Shown in pieces: positions 20,786-29,555 of a DNA stretch of 64,000 nt. The stretch is from Sutcliffiella sp. FSL R7-0096. GTDB lineage: Bacteria > Bacillota > Bacilli > Bacillales > Bacillaceae_I. Within the stretch, counting starts at the first letter, position 1; the number at the start of each line of letters is the position of its first letter. The stretch covers positions 4,382,001 to 4,446,000 of the forward strand of contig NZ_CP152003.1 of the NCBI RefSeq assembly GCF_038595065.1, written 5' to 3'. The notes under the pieces are model-generated. The model saw nothing but the letters and a program-made list of their open reading frames with translations. It was not told where the DNA came from and did not search any database. Made by a program: the position numbers and the translations under genes.

Positions 20786-22144
20786 ATGAATAAGGCTGCT
20801 ATTTATATTAGAGTTAGTACACAGGACCAAGTTGAAAACTATAGTATTGAAGTTCAAAGAGAGCGTTTAGAGGCTTACTGTAAAGCCAAGGGGATGGAGA
20901 TATACAATATCTACATTGATGGTGGATATTCTGGTGCCAGTATTGAAAGACCAGATCTAAAAAGATTACTAAGCAACTTAAAAGATATTGACGCAGTTGT
21001 TGTTTACAAGTTAGACAGGCTTTCAAGGTCCCAAAGAGATACCTTAGAGTTAATAGAAGAACATTTCCTTAAAAATAATGTGGATTTTATATCAATGACA
21101 GAAACTATTGACACTTCTACACCATTCGGGAAAGCGATGATTGGTATTTTATCAGTTTTCGCACAATTGGAAAGGGAGACTATAGCCGAAAGAATGCGTA
21201 TGGGTCATATTAAACGTGCAGAGAACGGTTTTAGGGGGATGGGAGGGGACTATGACCCTGCTGGGTATATCCGTGTAGATGGTCTTCTTGAAAAAAATGA
21301 GGAAGAAGCAACACACATAAAGAGGGCGTTTGACTTATATGAACAATTACATTCAATAACTAAAGTCCAAGAGGTTTTAAAACAAGAGGGTTTCCCTGTT
21401 TGGAGGTTTAGAAGGTATAGAGATATCCTTGAGAATCCATTGTATATTGGTAAAGTTAAATTTTCAGGTAACTTGTACAAGGGGAAACATGATTCTATTA
21501 TCTGTGAGAAACAGTTTAAACGGGTCCAAAACTTATTGCAAAGACATAAAGGAAATAACGCTCATAAAGCAAAAATGAGTCTTTTAACCGGTTTGGTACG
21601 TTGTGACCAGTGCGGTGAATCTTTTGTCTCATATTCAACTGGTATATCCCAAAAAAATAAAAAGCCATATTATTACTACATTTGCAGATCAAGAAGATTT
21701 CCATCAGAATATGATGTTAAATGTCAGAATAAAATTTGGAGCAGAAAAAAACTTGAATCTTTAATCATACAAGAACTTAACAACCTCTCTTTTGAAAAGT
21801 CGAAGTCAGATAGTCCTATGAAGAAGAAAGTGAATTACGATAGGCTTCTAAAAGAAATAGACAAAAAAATGGAAAGGTTAATTAACTTATATGCATCTAA
21901 TACCAAGATTAGTTCACAAATGCTAGAGTCCCAAATCGAAAATCTTAATACTGAAAAAGAAAAATTGATTGCGGAACAAAGTAGCTCATCTGAAACGGAT
22001 GAATTGATTCCAGAAAATATGCTTGAATTAATTAATACCAATTTTGATGATTTAGAGTTTAGCTTTAAACAAAGTATAGTTCAAAAATTAGTGAAAGAAA
22101 TCCATATTAATGAATTAGACGTCACCATTGATTGGCGTTTTTAA
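20786..22144 (+). CDS. int: large serine integrase
   Basis: A 452-residue large serine recombinase. The catalytic resolvase domain (residues 1-140) starts AAIYIRVSTQDQVENYSIE with the nucleophile Ser in RVST, and contains YKLDRLSRS and FAQLERETIAERM. A recombinase domain follows (residues 160-260), then a zinc ribbon (VRCDQCGESF and the later YYICRSRR, VKCQNKIW) and a coiled-coil tail (residues 355-430) that controls directionality. It ends about 30 bp from the comFA junction, so attP would lie just downstream. Related enzymes insert Listeria A118 into comK. Confidence 0.95.
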   Translation: MNKAAIYIRVSTQDQVENYSIEVQRERLEAYCKAKGMEIYNIYIDGGYSGASIERPDLKRLLSNLKDIDAVVVYKLDRLSRSQRDTLELIEEHFLKNNVDFISMTETIDTSTPFGKAMIGILSVFAQLERETIAERMRMGHIKRAENGFRGMGGDYDPAGYIRVDGLLEKNEEEATHIKRAFDLYEQLHSITKVQEVLKQEGFPVWRFRRYRDILENPLYIGKVKFSGNLYKGKHDSIICEKQFKRVQNLLQRHKGNNAHKAKMSLLTGLVRCDQCGESFVSYSTGISQKNKKPYYYYICRSRRFPSEYDVKCQNKIWSRKKLESLIIQELNNLSFEKSKSDSPMKKKVNYDRLLKEIDKKMERLINLYASNTKISSQMLESQIENLNTEKEKLIAEQSSSSETDELIPENMLELINTNFDDLEFSFKQSIVQKLVKEIHINELDVTIDWRF

Positions 22145-22185
22145 TTTTAATATTTTTTATGTATTCATTACCGGCTGTTCAGACT
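22145..22185. other. prophage-chromosome attachment junction in comFA
   Basis: The comFA frame reads through Trp-Ala-Val (TGGGCAGTC on the minus strand) and then meets TGAACAGCCGGTAATGAA, where an intact gene would encode Cys-Gly-Ala-Gly-Lys-Thr-Glu. Comparison with that motif suggests crossover at or close to GTCTG, and the phage side still resembles it (GCCGGTAA). The exact core dinucleotide cannot be fixed without the other junction. Confidence 0.8.
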
Positions 22186-22721
22186 GCCCAAACTAGTAAT
22201 GATGAGTTGGTTTGGATAGCTCCCACAACCTCGTCGGACGCTTGTTGTTGCCCCTTTGAAAGGGTACCTTTCCATTCCAATTTACAACTATTGGTTCCAC
22301 GCGCAGGCTTCGGTCCACTCCAGCTAATGAGAGGCGTGCATTCACTCACCCTTCCCATCATGATGCAGTGCCGGCAATAATTGCATTCTCGCCTGCATCG
22401 GGCACAATGAAAAGCCGCAATGAGACTAGCTTTTTCATTTCCACATCTTTGACAAGCGTAGCCAAGCTTGGTGGCAGTCACACCGTGATCATATTTCAAA
22501 TATCCATGCTGGTAATGAGATTGAATGGTTTCTAAAGGAAAAGGAATTTCATCAAGGAGAAGTCTTTTGCCATGGAGATAGTGCTGAAGCTGTTGGTTGA
22601 TGGGGAAAGTGGTGTCGAGCAGCTGTTGGGGTATGTCTGGAAAATCAGAGATCCTTTTTGCGAGCTCACTTTCTCCGGCGGTCTGAATCAATATTTTATT
22701 TTCTTTTGTACAAAATAGCAT
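22179..22721 (-). pseudogene. comFA: comFA, 5' fragment cut by prophage at Walker A
   Basis: The first 180 codons of the late-competence DNA-uptake helicase ComFA (about 460 residues when intact in B. subtilis). Three CxxC pairs of the N-terminal zinc domain are present (ACQRCGNEK, HCARCRRECNYCRHC), then IMMGRVSE, KGQQQASDEVV (Q motif) and LLVWAV, after which the phage begins and a TGA follows. The ATPase motor is lost. Start ATG 22721 has AGGAGG six bases upstream. The remainder should lie beyond the prophage's other end, outside the window. It follows degV, as in B. subtilis. Confidence 0.93.
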
Positions 22722-22740
22722 CACTTTCCTCCTCATATAA

Positions 22741-22784
22741 AAAAACAGACACCCCAAGCAAGCCTGCTCATGATGTCTGTTTTT
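22741..22784 (-). terminator. terminator between degV and comFA
   Basis: AACAGACA (22744-22751) and TGTCTGTT (22774-22781) pair, with an inner AGCA/TGCT stem; T-runs follow on both strands (seven on the minus strand). It ends the degV transcript ahead of comFA. Confidence 0.85.
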
Positions 22785-22813
22785 GTCGTTATGGTTGTAT
22801 AGTAATTTAAGTA

Positions 22814-23656
22814 TTATCGCTTGTACCAGCCAAGTCCCAATGCACCTTCACCTAAATGCGTGCCAATTACCGGGCCGAAGTAGCTTAGGAAAAACTCCAC
22901 ATGTGGGTACTTCTGTTCCAGTTCTTTTTTCATCTCTTGTGCTTCCGTCTCACGATTGGCATGAATCACTACCGCACGCATTGGCACTTGCTCTGAAGCT
23001 ACTTCATCTAGTAGGTCATGGATGCGCTTGACTGCTTTTTTTCGTGTGCGAATCTTTTCAAATGGCACAATTTTCGTGTCAACAAAGTGCAAGAGCGGTT
23101 TTACCTGTAACAGGCTTCCGACTATCGCCTGCGCGCTGCTTAGGCGTCCGCCGCGCTGAAGGTGAGAAAGGTCATCCACCATAAAGTAGGCACGGATGGA
23201 TTCTTTCATTACGTCCATGCGTTCGATAATCTGTTCGGGATCCTTTCCTTCTGCGGCCATCTCTGCCGCTTCCAAGACGTATAATCCTTGAACCATACAA
23301 CTAATCTCCGAATCATAAGCGTAAACCTGGATGCCTTCGACCATATCCCCTGCAGCAGCTGCTCCCTGGTAAGTTCCACTGATGCCGCTGGAAAGGTGGA
23401 TGCTGACTACTGCATCGTATTCCTTTGCAAGTTTCTCATATAGGGCTACGAACTCGCCGATTGCCGGCTGTGAGGTGGATGGTAGGTCGCGACTATTTTT
23501 TACTTCTTCGTAGAATTGGTCGACTTTAATATCGACTTCCTCTTGGTACGATTCGTTCCCGAAAATAACATTCAGCGGGATCATATGTATATCATGCTTT
23601 GCGCGTATTTCTGCTGGGATGTAGGCAGTACTGTCTGTAACAATCGCCGTTTTCAT
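22814..23656 (-). CDS. degV: DegV family fatty-acid-binding protein
   Basis: A 280-residue DegV protein, the fold that carries fatty acids to the FakA-type kinase. It begins KTAIVTDSTAYIPAE with the conserved DST, has the TSQPAIGEFVALYEKL loop of the fatty-acid site, HLSSGISGTYQGA, and the LQRGGRLSSAQAIVGSLLQV segment and ends with GEGALGLGW. Length is typical (about 280). It sits between degU and comFA exactly as in B. subtilis. Not a regulator despite the name. Ends in a terminator at 22741-22784. Confidence 0.95.
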   Translation of the reverse strand: MKTAIVTDSTAYIPAEIRAKHDIHMIPLNVIFGNESYQEEVDIKVDQFYEEVKNSRDLPSTSQPAIGEFVALYEKLAKEYDAVVSIHLSSGISGTYQGAAAAGDMVEGIQVYAYDSEISCMVQGLYVLEAAEMAAEGKDPEQIIERMDVMKESIRAYFMVDDLSHLQRGGRLSSAQAIVGSLLQVKPLLHFVDTKIVPFEKIRTRKKAVKRIHDLLDEVASEQVPMRAVVIHANRETEAQEMKKELEQKYPHVEFFLSYFGPVIGTHLGEGALGLGWYKR

Positions 23657-23849
23657 AAATAGTAGACCTTCCTTATACTAAGTATTTCTGTTATCTATTT
23701 AGATTGTACATGAAATGTGGATAACTTTCACCATTTGTTTGATTTTTATTGGCGTAGGTGATATATCAACCAAGCCGGACTATTTATCAACCATCCTACA
23801 CCACCAGACAAATTCCGCCACCTCTCTGTCCTCCGCCACTAACACCCAC

Positions 23850-23884
23850 AAAAAAAACCTTGGAGACTTGAAATCCCCAAGGTT
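23850..23884 (-). terminator. terminator of degSU
   Basis: Minus-strand AACCTTGG / CCAAGGTT, perfect 8-bp stem followed by TTTTTTT. The first arm includes the degU stop codon. Confidence 0.9.
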
Positions 23885-24605
23885 ACCTAACCTCTACCCA
23901 GCCATTCTTGATTGCCACAACCACAGCCTGTGTACGGTCATTTACATTCATTTTTTGAAGGATGTTACTTACATGGTTCTTAACCGTCTTCTCACTGATG
24001 AAGAGAGACTCACCAATCGCCTTGTTGCTCTTACCGTCAGCAAGCAACTGAAGCACTTCGCACTCACGGCGTGTCAGCAAGTGAAGTGGACGGCGAATTT
24101 CGATTTGTTGGTAAGTTGTAGCCGTTGAACCGCCACCGTTTCCGCCACGTCTGCTTCCGGTTCCGACTCCGTTTTCGGTTAAGCGTCGATACTCCCTAAC
24201 CAAATTGTGTGTCACTTTCGGGTGCAGATAAGATCCGCCATCCGCAACGACCTTGACTGCATCCACCAAAGCATCTGCATCCATTTCCTTCAGCAAGTAT
24301 CCTCGTGCACCTGTTTGCAAGGCATGTGTTACATAGTTTTCGTCATCATGAATGGATAGTACGATGACCTTCGCTTCCGGGTTGGCTTCGACAAGCTGTC
24401 TTGTAGCCTCCACACCGTTCACTTTCGGCATGTTGATGTCCATGATGAACACGTCGGGCTCATGCTTTTCCATGAGGTCAAGCGCTTCCGCTCCGTCGTC
24501 CCCTTCCGCTACCACGTGAAAGTTTGTTTCAAAATCCAGAATGCGTTTAACTCCTTCACGGAAAAGCTGATGATCATCAATAATAACGATTTTTGTCGTA
24601 TCCAT
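23883..24605 (-). CDS. degU: DegU response regulator
   Basis: A 240-residue NarL-family regulator from ATG at 24605 (GGAGG nine bases before; the frame extends to 24614). Receiver domain: [20 protein letters not shown], phospho-acceptor Asp in [17 protein letters not shown], and Lys in [12 protein letters not shown]. After a linker unusually rich in Gly and Ser ([12 protein letters not shown], residues 154-165) comes the LuxR-type HTH ([37 protein letters not shown]). Partner of DegS; governs exoenzymes, competence and motility in Bacillus. It closely matches B. subtilis DegU outside the linker. Confidence 0.97.
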   Translation of the reverse strand: MDTTKIVIIDDHQLFREGVKRILDFETNFHVVAEGDDGAEALDLMEKHEPDVFIMDINMPKVNGVEATRQLVEANPEAKVIVLSIHDDENYVTHALQTGARGYLLKEMDADALVDAVKVVADGGSYLHPKVTHNLVREYRRLTENGVGTGSRRGGNGGGSTATTYQQIEIRRPLHLLTRRECEVLQLLADGKSNKAIGESLFISEKTVKNHVSNILQKMNVNDRTQAVVVAIKNGWVEVR

Positions 24606-24630
24606 TCCTCTCATCCTCCCAAATACATCT

Positions 24631-25773
24631 TTAGCTTAACGGAATTTTGATAAAGACGGTGGTACCCTTACCGGTTGAGGACTGGATGTCCAAGTCACCG
24701 CTGATAAGCTCTACCCGCTCCCTCATTCCGATTAATCCAAACGACTTTTCTTTTTTTTCTGTCGTATCAAATCCTACACCGTCATCTTTGACAATGACAA
24801 TAATATGGGTAGGTTTCACTTCCAATTTCACATAAATGGAGCTTGCTTCTGCGTGCTTGATCGCATTGGTGAGCGATTCCTGCACAAGCCGGAACACTGC
24901 CACTTCCAGGTTTGCGGAAATGCGGTGCTCCACTCCTAGGTTCATGAATTCAATTCTCGGATACCCATTATGATAATCCTCGATAGTCGAAATATATTTT
25001 TTTAAAGTAGGCACCAACCCAAGATCGTCGAGTGCCATCGGACGAAGATCATAAATGATTCTCCGTACTTCATATAGAGCGGAGCGCACCATCACTTTCA
25101 AGGAGCGGATCTCTGATAAAGCCTCTCCAGGGCCCCGCTCCCGGAAAGTGCGATCAATCAAGTCGGAGCGCACCATCACATTCGCCAGCATCTGTGCCGG
25201 ACCATCGTGTATCTCCCTTGAGAGGCGCCTGCGTTCCTCTTCCTGTGCTTCCATGATTTTAAAGCCAAACTCACGTTTCTCAGATGCGTCCGCTATCATT
25301 TGGCCAACCTGTTGCAAGTCCCCGGTAACATAATTGAGTACCACGGAGACTTGGCTGACAAGTCGATCCGCCTTAATAATCGTTTCTTCGAGATTCAAAA
25401 GCCTGCGCTCAATTTCATTTCTGCGATTTCGCAGTTGCACTTCTTTTTGGGAGATGGTATGTAGTTCTAGTTGAAGTTCGTGTGCGTGATCATACGCATC
25501 TCTGATTTGTTCTTCTGTATAGTTTTTAAATTGCCTGCTTACTTCTGATAGTCGGTTTCGTGCCATGCGGACCTGAATTTCAAGCTTATCTTGTTTTTGA
25601 ATAAGCTGTGTCACTTCAAGCTTTACCGCATTCAACTCTTTGCCAAGGTTCTCAAATTCCTTGCGGGAACTTTCCCCTATCTCGAAAATTTCATCCTTGC
25701 TCACTTCCACCGTTTTAACCATTTGTTCAATAATCATGTCTAATTGTTTAGAGTTTATAACTTTCCGCGACAT
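24631..25773 (-). CDS. degS: DegS sensor histidine kinase
   Basis: A 380-residue cytoplasmic kinase starting at ATG 25773 (GGAGG seven bases upstream). No membrane segments. A long N-terminal coiled coil with the signal-binding region (residues 1-180) is followed by HisKA_3 with the phosphorylated His in [20 protein letters not shown], and the ATPase ([38 protein letters not shown]). It phosphorylates DegU encoded next. A TATAAT-like -10 is visible at 25843-25848 on the minus strand without a clear -35. Confidence 0.97.
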   Translation of the reverse strand: MSRKVINSKQLDMIIEQMVKTVEVSKDEIFEIGESSRKEFENLGKELNAVKLEVTQLIQKQDKLEIQVRMARNRLSEVSRQFKNYTEEQIRDAYDHAHELQLELHTISQKEVQLRNRRNEIERRLLNLEETIIKADRLVSQVSVVLNYVTGDLQQVGQMIADASEKREFGFKIMEAQEEERRRLSREIHDGPAQMLANVMVRSDLIDRTFRERGPGEALSEIRSLKVMVRSALYEVRRIIYDLRPMALDDLGLVPTLKKYISTIEDYHNGYPRIEFMNLGVEHRISANLEVAVFRLVQESLTNAIKHAEASSIYVKLEVKPTHIIVIVKDDGVGFDTTEKKEKSFGLIGMRERVELISGDLDIQSSTGKGTTVFIKIPLS

Positions 25774-25791
25774 AGGACATCCTCCAAAAGG

Positions 25792-25817
25792 CCCGGTATT
25801 CTTAAAAGAATATCGGG
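25792..25817 (-). promoter_or_regulatory. hairpin in the degS leader
   Basis: CCCGATATTCTT and AAGAATACCGGG pair at 11 of 12 positions around a 2-nt loop on the minus strand, followed by CCTTTTGGAGG, which is the degS ribosome site. It could be a weak attenuator or a stabilising stem. Confidence 0.5.
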
Positions 25818-26038
25818 AATACTTCATTATCCGATATAGTACATTATACCCAAACGCATGAAAGACACTATATGCTATATCATTCCAATTTTACCAAACG
25901 TTTGTGGGGGTACCTGTCGAAAATTGTCCACACTTTATTATATCGGACCAAAGTTTTACTTGTATAACATTATTATTACAATCGGGTTAAAGTTTGTCGA
26001 TTTTTGACGCACAAAAGGAGTTATGGACTAGAATTCAT

Positions 26039-26067
26039 TTGATGTCCTTCCCTTTTGCACTTATAAT
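26039..26067 (+). promoter_or_regulatory. SigA-type promoter of yvyE
   Basis: TTGATG (26039-26044), exactly 17 bp, then consensus TATAAT (26062-26067), about 60 bp upstream of the GTG start. It probably also serves tagV. Confidence 0.8.
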
Positions 26068-26133
26068 AGAAAGGGTATGGGTATAAAAAAAACACCATAC
26101 AAAAGTGCCAGTCATCAAAGGGGAGTTGTCAGA

Positions 26134-26769
26134 GTGCTGTCTCACTACTATACCGTAAAAGGGCATGGAGAGCATGAAATAACGATTCAAAAGTCCAGAT
26201 TCATTGCACATATCGCCCGTGCCACAACCGAGGAAGAAGCCCAAAACTTCATACAAGAGATAAAAAAGAAGCACTGGGGTGCAACACACAACTGCTCCGC
26301 CTACATGATCGGTGAACAAAACCAGGTTCAAAAAGCCAACGATGACGGAGAACCGAGCGGCACAGCCGGCGTCCCCATCCTTGAAGTTTTAAAGAAAAAG
26401 GACCTAAAAGACACTGTAGTTGTCATTACCCGCTACTTTGGCGGTATTAAACTTGGCGCAGGAGGATTAATCCGTGCGTATGGGAAAGCCACCTCTGAAG
26501 GGATAAGCGCCACAGGAATGGTAGAACGAAAATTAGTGCAAATTATGCATACAAACGTTGAGTACACACTTCTAGGAAAACTGGAGAATGAATTGCGTTC
26601 GTCCTCATTATTCTTACTAAAAGACATCCACTATCTAGAAGATGTGACATTTGACGTGTATGTAGAGGAAAATAAAATAGAGACGTATCAAGACTGGATG
26701 ACGGAACTTACAAATGGAAAAGCAGAAACCACTCCTGGAGAATTGCTATATCTTGAACAGGACGTGTAA
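26134..26769 (+). CDS. yvyE: YvyE/YigZ (IMPACT family) protein
   Basis: A 211-residue IMPACT-family protein of uncertain role, thought to bind nucleic acid or ribosomes. Start GTG 26134 with GGGGAG upstream gives MLSHYYTVKGHGEHEIT, like the B. subtilis protein; the frame extends to 26077. The N-terminal UPF0029 domain has IQKSRFIAHIARATTEEEAQ, WGATHNCSAYMIG, DDGEPSGTAGVPIL and VVITRYFGGIKLGAGGLIRA; the C-terminal DUF1949 domain follows (residues 140-205). Sits between degS and tagV as in B. subtilis. Confidence 0.95.
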   Translation: MLSHYYTVKGHGEHEITIQKSRFIAHIARATTEEEAQNFIQEIKKKHWGATHNCSAYMIGEQNQVQKANDDGEPSGTAGVPILEVLKKKDLKDTVVVITRYFGGIKLGAGGLIRAYGKATSEGISATGMVERKLVQIMHTNVEYTLLGKLENELRSSSLFLLKDIHYLEDVTFDVYVEENKIETYQDWMTELTNGKAETTPGELLYLEQDV

Positions 26770-26793
26770 ATTTTTGATAGGGGAGACAAAACA

Positions 26794-27774
26794 TTGGTTA
26801 ATTCTAGATATGAAAAGAAGAAAAGGAAGGGTAGAAGGTTAAAGCGAGTCCTTTTCGTCTTTCTGACACTTTTTTTGGCAGTTGTTGCTTATGGCGGTTA
26901 TCTTTTTTATGAAACATACCGAGCTGCAAATGAAGCATATACGGAATTGGACAGAGACAAGTCCAAGTACCGGGACAAAGAAGTAGAAATGAACAAAGAT
27001 CCTTTTTCCGTCCTGATTATGGGGATTGAGGATTATTCCACCGGTGGAGAAAATGGACGAACGGATACACTGATGGTCGCTACCCTTAATCCTAAAGACA
27101 AAACGATGAAACTGTTAAGCATCCCTCGTGATACGCAGGTTTATTATGAACATCTCGGCTATTATTCCAAAATAAATCATGCCAATGCCTATGGTGGCAA
27201 AGAAATGACTATTGAGAAAGTGGAAGAACTGTTGGAAGTTCCGATTGATTATTATACAACTGTGAATTTTGAAGGCTTCAAGAATGTCATTGACATTGTA
27301 GGCGGAGTAGAGGTAGAAGTTCCATTTGATTTTACTGAAAAATCTGATGTAGACAGCTCCAGAATTTATTTTAAAGAGGGGCCCATGAAGCTTAATGGCG
27401 AAGAAGCTCTTGCATATGCGAGAATGAGGAAACAGGACCCTCGTGGGGACTTTGGTAGAAATGACAGACAAAAGCAGATTATTCAAGCAGCAATGAGTGA
27501 GATACTCTCTCCAAGTAATCTGCTCAAAGTTGATAATATCGCTAAGGAAATGGGGACAAATGTCCAAACGAACATTCGAGTATCTGAAGGTATCGGTTTA
27601 AGCAAGCTATATTCAGGCTTTAACTCCTCTAAAATGGAGAATCTTATACTTGAGGGCGCCGATGACAATAGTAGTGGTATCTACTATTTCATTCCATATG
27701 AAGAGAGTATTATTGAGGTCAGAAGCGCATTGAAAAAGCACTTAGAAATTGAAGAGACAACTATAGAGGAATAA
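26794..27774 (+). CDS. tagV: LytR-CpsA-Psr family ligase TagV (YvhJ)
   Basis: A 326-residue membrane-anchored LCP protein that attaches wall teichoic acid or other anionic polymer to peptidoglycan. A basic N-terminus (KKKRKGRRLKR) precedes one membrane helix (VLFVFLTLFLAVVAYGGYLF). The LCP domain (residues 75-240) has FSVLIMGIEDY, GRTDTLMVATLNP, LLSIPRDTQV, and ALAYARMRKQDPRGDFGRNDRQ with the Arg residues that bind the lipid pyrophosphate. Start TTG with GGGGAG. Position between yvyE and tagO identifies it as the yvhJ orthologue. Confidence 0.92.
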   Translation: MVNSRYEKKKRKGRRLKRVLFVFLTLFLAVVAYGGYLFYETYRAANEAYTELDRDKSKYRDKEVEMNKDPFSVLIMGIEDYSTGGENGRTDTLMVATLNPKDKTMKLLSIPRDTQVYYEHLGYYSKINHANAYGGKEMTIEKVEELLEVPIDYYTTVNFEGFKNVIDIVGGVEVEVPFDFTEKSDVDSSRIYFKEGPMKLNGEEALAYARMRKQDPRGDFGRNDRQKQIIQAAMSEILSPSNLLKVDNIAKEMGTNVQTNIRVSEGIGLSKLYSGFNSSKMENLILEGADDNSSGIYYFIPYEESIIEVRSALKKHLEIEETTIEE

Positions 27775-27778
27775 AACT

Positions 27779-27826
27779 GACGGTTCGTAAAGCAGGTATG
27801 ACCTACTTTCGGGCCGTCTTTTTTGG
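27779..27826 (+). terminator. terminator of tagV
   Basis: GACGG...CCGTC with an inner AAAG-AGGT/ACCT-CTTT stem, then TTTTTT. Strong. Confidence 0.9.
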
Positions 27827-27906
27827 TGAAATTACGTATAATATACACTTCAACAGGATATAGTAATAATCTCCAGCTCCGAAAGTAAGAGTAATTTCTA
27901 ATTGCA

Positions 27907-27947
27907 TAAAAAAAGAATGTAGAAAGATTGAACTTAACCTTCTACAC
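27907..27947 (-). terminator. terminator of tagO
   Basis: Minus-strand GTAGAA...TTCTAC stem followed by ATTC and T7. Stem is short, but position just after tagO fits. Confidence 0.6.
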
Positions 27948-27958
27948 CCTTTTAATCA

Positions 27959-29020
27959 TTAATTTTTCCCTGTAACTTTCTTATAAAAGCTTAGAAACGG
28001 TTTATGCCTTACATTGATGATACCGACCAATTCTGCAATAAACTGTATTGTTATAACTAATGCAATCATAATAAGGATAGTACCGAGGAATGTTGCAGAC
28101 GTCAGCATAACGGCACATACACTAAAGAAAATACCAAAAACATAAATGAGTAGAACCGTATTTCTATGGGAGATACCAATCGCCAATAATCGATGGTGCA
28201 GGTGACTCTTATCAGGTGCAGAGATAGGCTGTTTGTTTAAGAATCGTCGAATAATGGCAAAAGCAGTATCAAAAATCGGTACACCTAGGATGATAATTGG
28301 TATAACAAAGCTGAATAACGTAACACTTTTATATAAGCCCAATAAGGAGAATACCGATATACAATACCCTAAGAACAACGCACCCGTATCACCCATAAAT
28401 ATCTTTGCGGGATGGAAGTTATAAAATAAGAAACCAACAGTACTTCCCAAAACGATCAGGCATAATGTCAGGATCATTTCTTTTCCGGCCATACCGGCCA
28501 TTACGGCCAATGTAGCAATCGCAATAGAAGAAATACCTGCAGCCAGACCATCAAGGCCATCAATTAGATTAATGGCGTTGGTAATACCAACAATCCATAA
28601 AATGGTGACAGGAATAGCTAGCCAGCCAAGGTCGAATCGCTCAATGACAAAAGGAATAGTGATAAATTCAATTTTCAAACCAGTATATACGACCACACCA
28701 GCGACTAGAAGTTGACCAATCAATTTGGTTCTAGCCTTTAATTCGTACATATCATCTAAAATACCGATCATTACAATGAGGATAGCTCCTGCTGTAATCC
28801 CATATATTCGTTCATCATAAAGACCTGAGGCAATGTAACCAACTACTACACCAATGAAGATTGCTAAGCCACCAAGTCGCGGCATCACCTTTTGATGCAC
28901 TTTTCGATGATTTGGTTTATCTGTTGCACCAATTTTATGAGCAAACTTTATCACTAAAGGGGTAACCAAAAGGACGGTACCAAAAGCAGCCAAGAATGAT
29001 AAGATTAATTTAATGTCCAT
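27959..29020 (-). CDS. tagO: undecaprenyl-P GlcNAc-1-P transferase TagO
   Basis: A 353-residue polytopic transferase (about 10-11 membrane helices) that starts wall teichoic and teichuronic-type polymers by moving GlcNAc-1-P to undecaprenyl-P. Conserved parts: TPLVIKFAHKIGATDKPNHR, DDMYELKARTK (acidic pair), NAINLIDGLDGLAAGIS, GFLFYNFHPAKIFMGDTGAL and the cytoplasmic HLHHRLLAIG loop. ATG at 29020 with AGGTGG. It faces tagV convergently. It would also supply the neighbouring tua and ABC-type polymer loci with a primer (inference). Confidence 0.96.
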   Translation of the reverse strand: MDIKLILSFLAAFGTVLLVTPLVIKFAHKIGATDKPNHRKVHQKVMPRLGGLAIFIGVVVGYIASGLYDERIYGITAGAILIVMIGILDDMYELKARTKLIGQLLVAGVVVYTGLKIEFITIPFVIERFDLGWLAIPVTILWIVGITNAINLIDGLDGLAAGISSIAIATLAVMAGMAGKEMILTLCLIVLGSTVGFLFYNFHPAKIFMGDTGALFLGYCISVFSLLGLYKSVTLFSFVIPIIILGVPIFDTAFAIIRRFLNKQPISAPDKSHLHHRLLAIGISHRNTVLLIYVFGIFFSVCAVMLTSATFLGTILIMIALVITIQFIAELVGIINVRHKPFLSFYKKVTGKN

Positions 29021-29302
29021 TGTTAGAACCACCTGTAATTTTATTTTCTGTCTTAGTTTATTTTTAACCCTATAAGAAAAATGAATGTTATTTTTTTTTC
29101 GCCAAAATTTGCAATTAAATTTGTTAAACCCTGTACCATTTTAACAAATAATCTGGTTTTAATAAACTGTCTAAAGAATTAATTTTATGTTACGTTTGTA
29201 AACCTGACATAATATAAAGGTTCCCCCTTGTTATACCCCCTTATAGAGACGTAAAAACTCTTGAAAAGTTTCGAGTTCTACTGAGTATTGAATTGGTAAT
29301 AC

Positions 29303-29500
29303 TTTCTACAAGGCTCTTTTCCTAAGCTTGTTGCTATCCGCTAGTAAAAAGTCGGCAGTTGGACTTTTTACTGCTTTGATACTTTAATAATACAACAGTA
29401 AATTTAGTAATACAGGGAAAAGAGCACGAAAATAAGGTATATTACGGTTGGTTTTTAAGTACGAAAAAGCAAAAAGTTTACGCAAAGAGCCTTCTACAAA
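29303..29500. mobile_element. MITE-like 198-bp inverted-repeat element
   Basis: Ends TTTCTACAAGGCTCTTTTCC (29303 onward) and its counterpart at 29479-29500 are 22-bp terminal inverted repeats matching at 18 positions, sharing AAGGCTCTTT. Inside is a perfect 11-bp stem AGTAAAAAGTC (29343-29353)/GACTTTTTACT (29362-29372). No transposase and no clear target duplication. The flanking 29021-29302 holds an AT-rich tagO leader with a TGTTAAAAT-type -10 (29138-29143, minus). Confidence 0.5.
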
Positions 29501-29501
29501 T

Positions 29502-29544
29502 AAAAAAAGCAGGAGAATATTGATATTCTTTCCTGCTTTTTTTT
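29502..29544. terminator. bidirectional terminator after tuaG
   Basis: AAAGCAGGA / TCCTGCTTT with an inner GAATAT/ATATTC stem and long A and T runs on the two sides. Ends the tua operon. Confidence 0.9.
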
Positions 29545-29555
29545 CATAAAGGATA

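Noticed and set aside
27115-27567. 150-codon minus-strand frame in tagV
   Set aside because: Antisense to a conserved LCP domain; codon pattern belongs to tagV.
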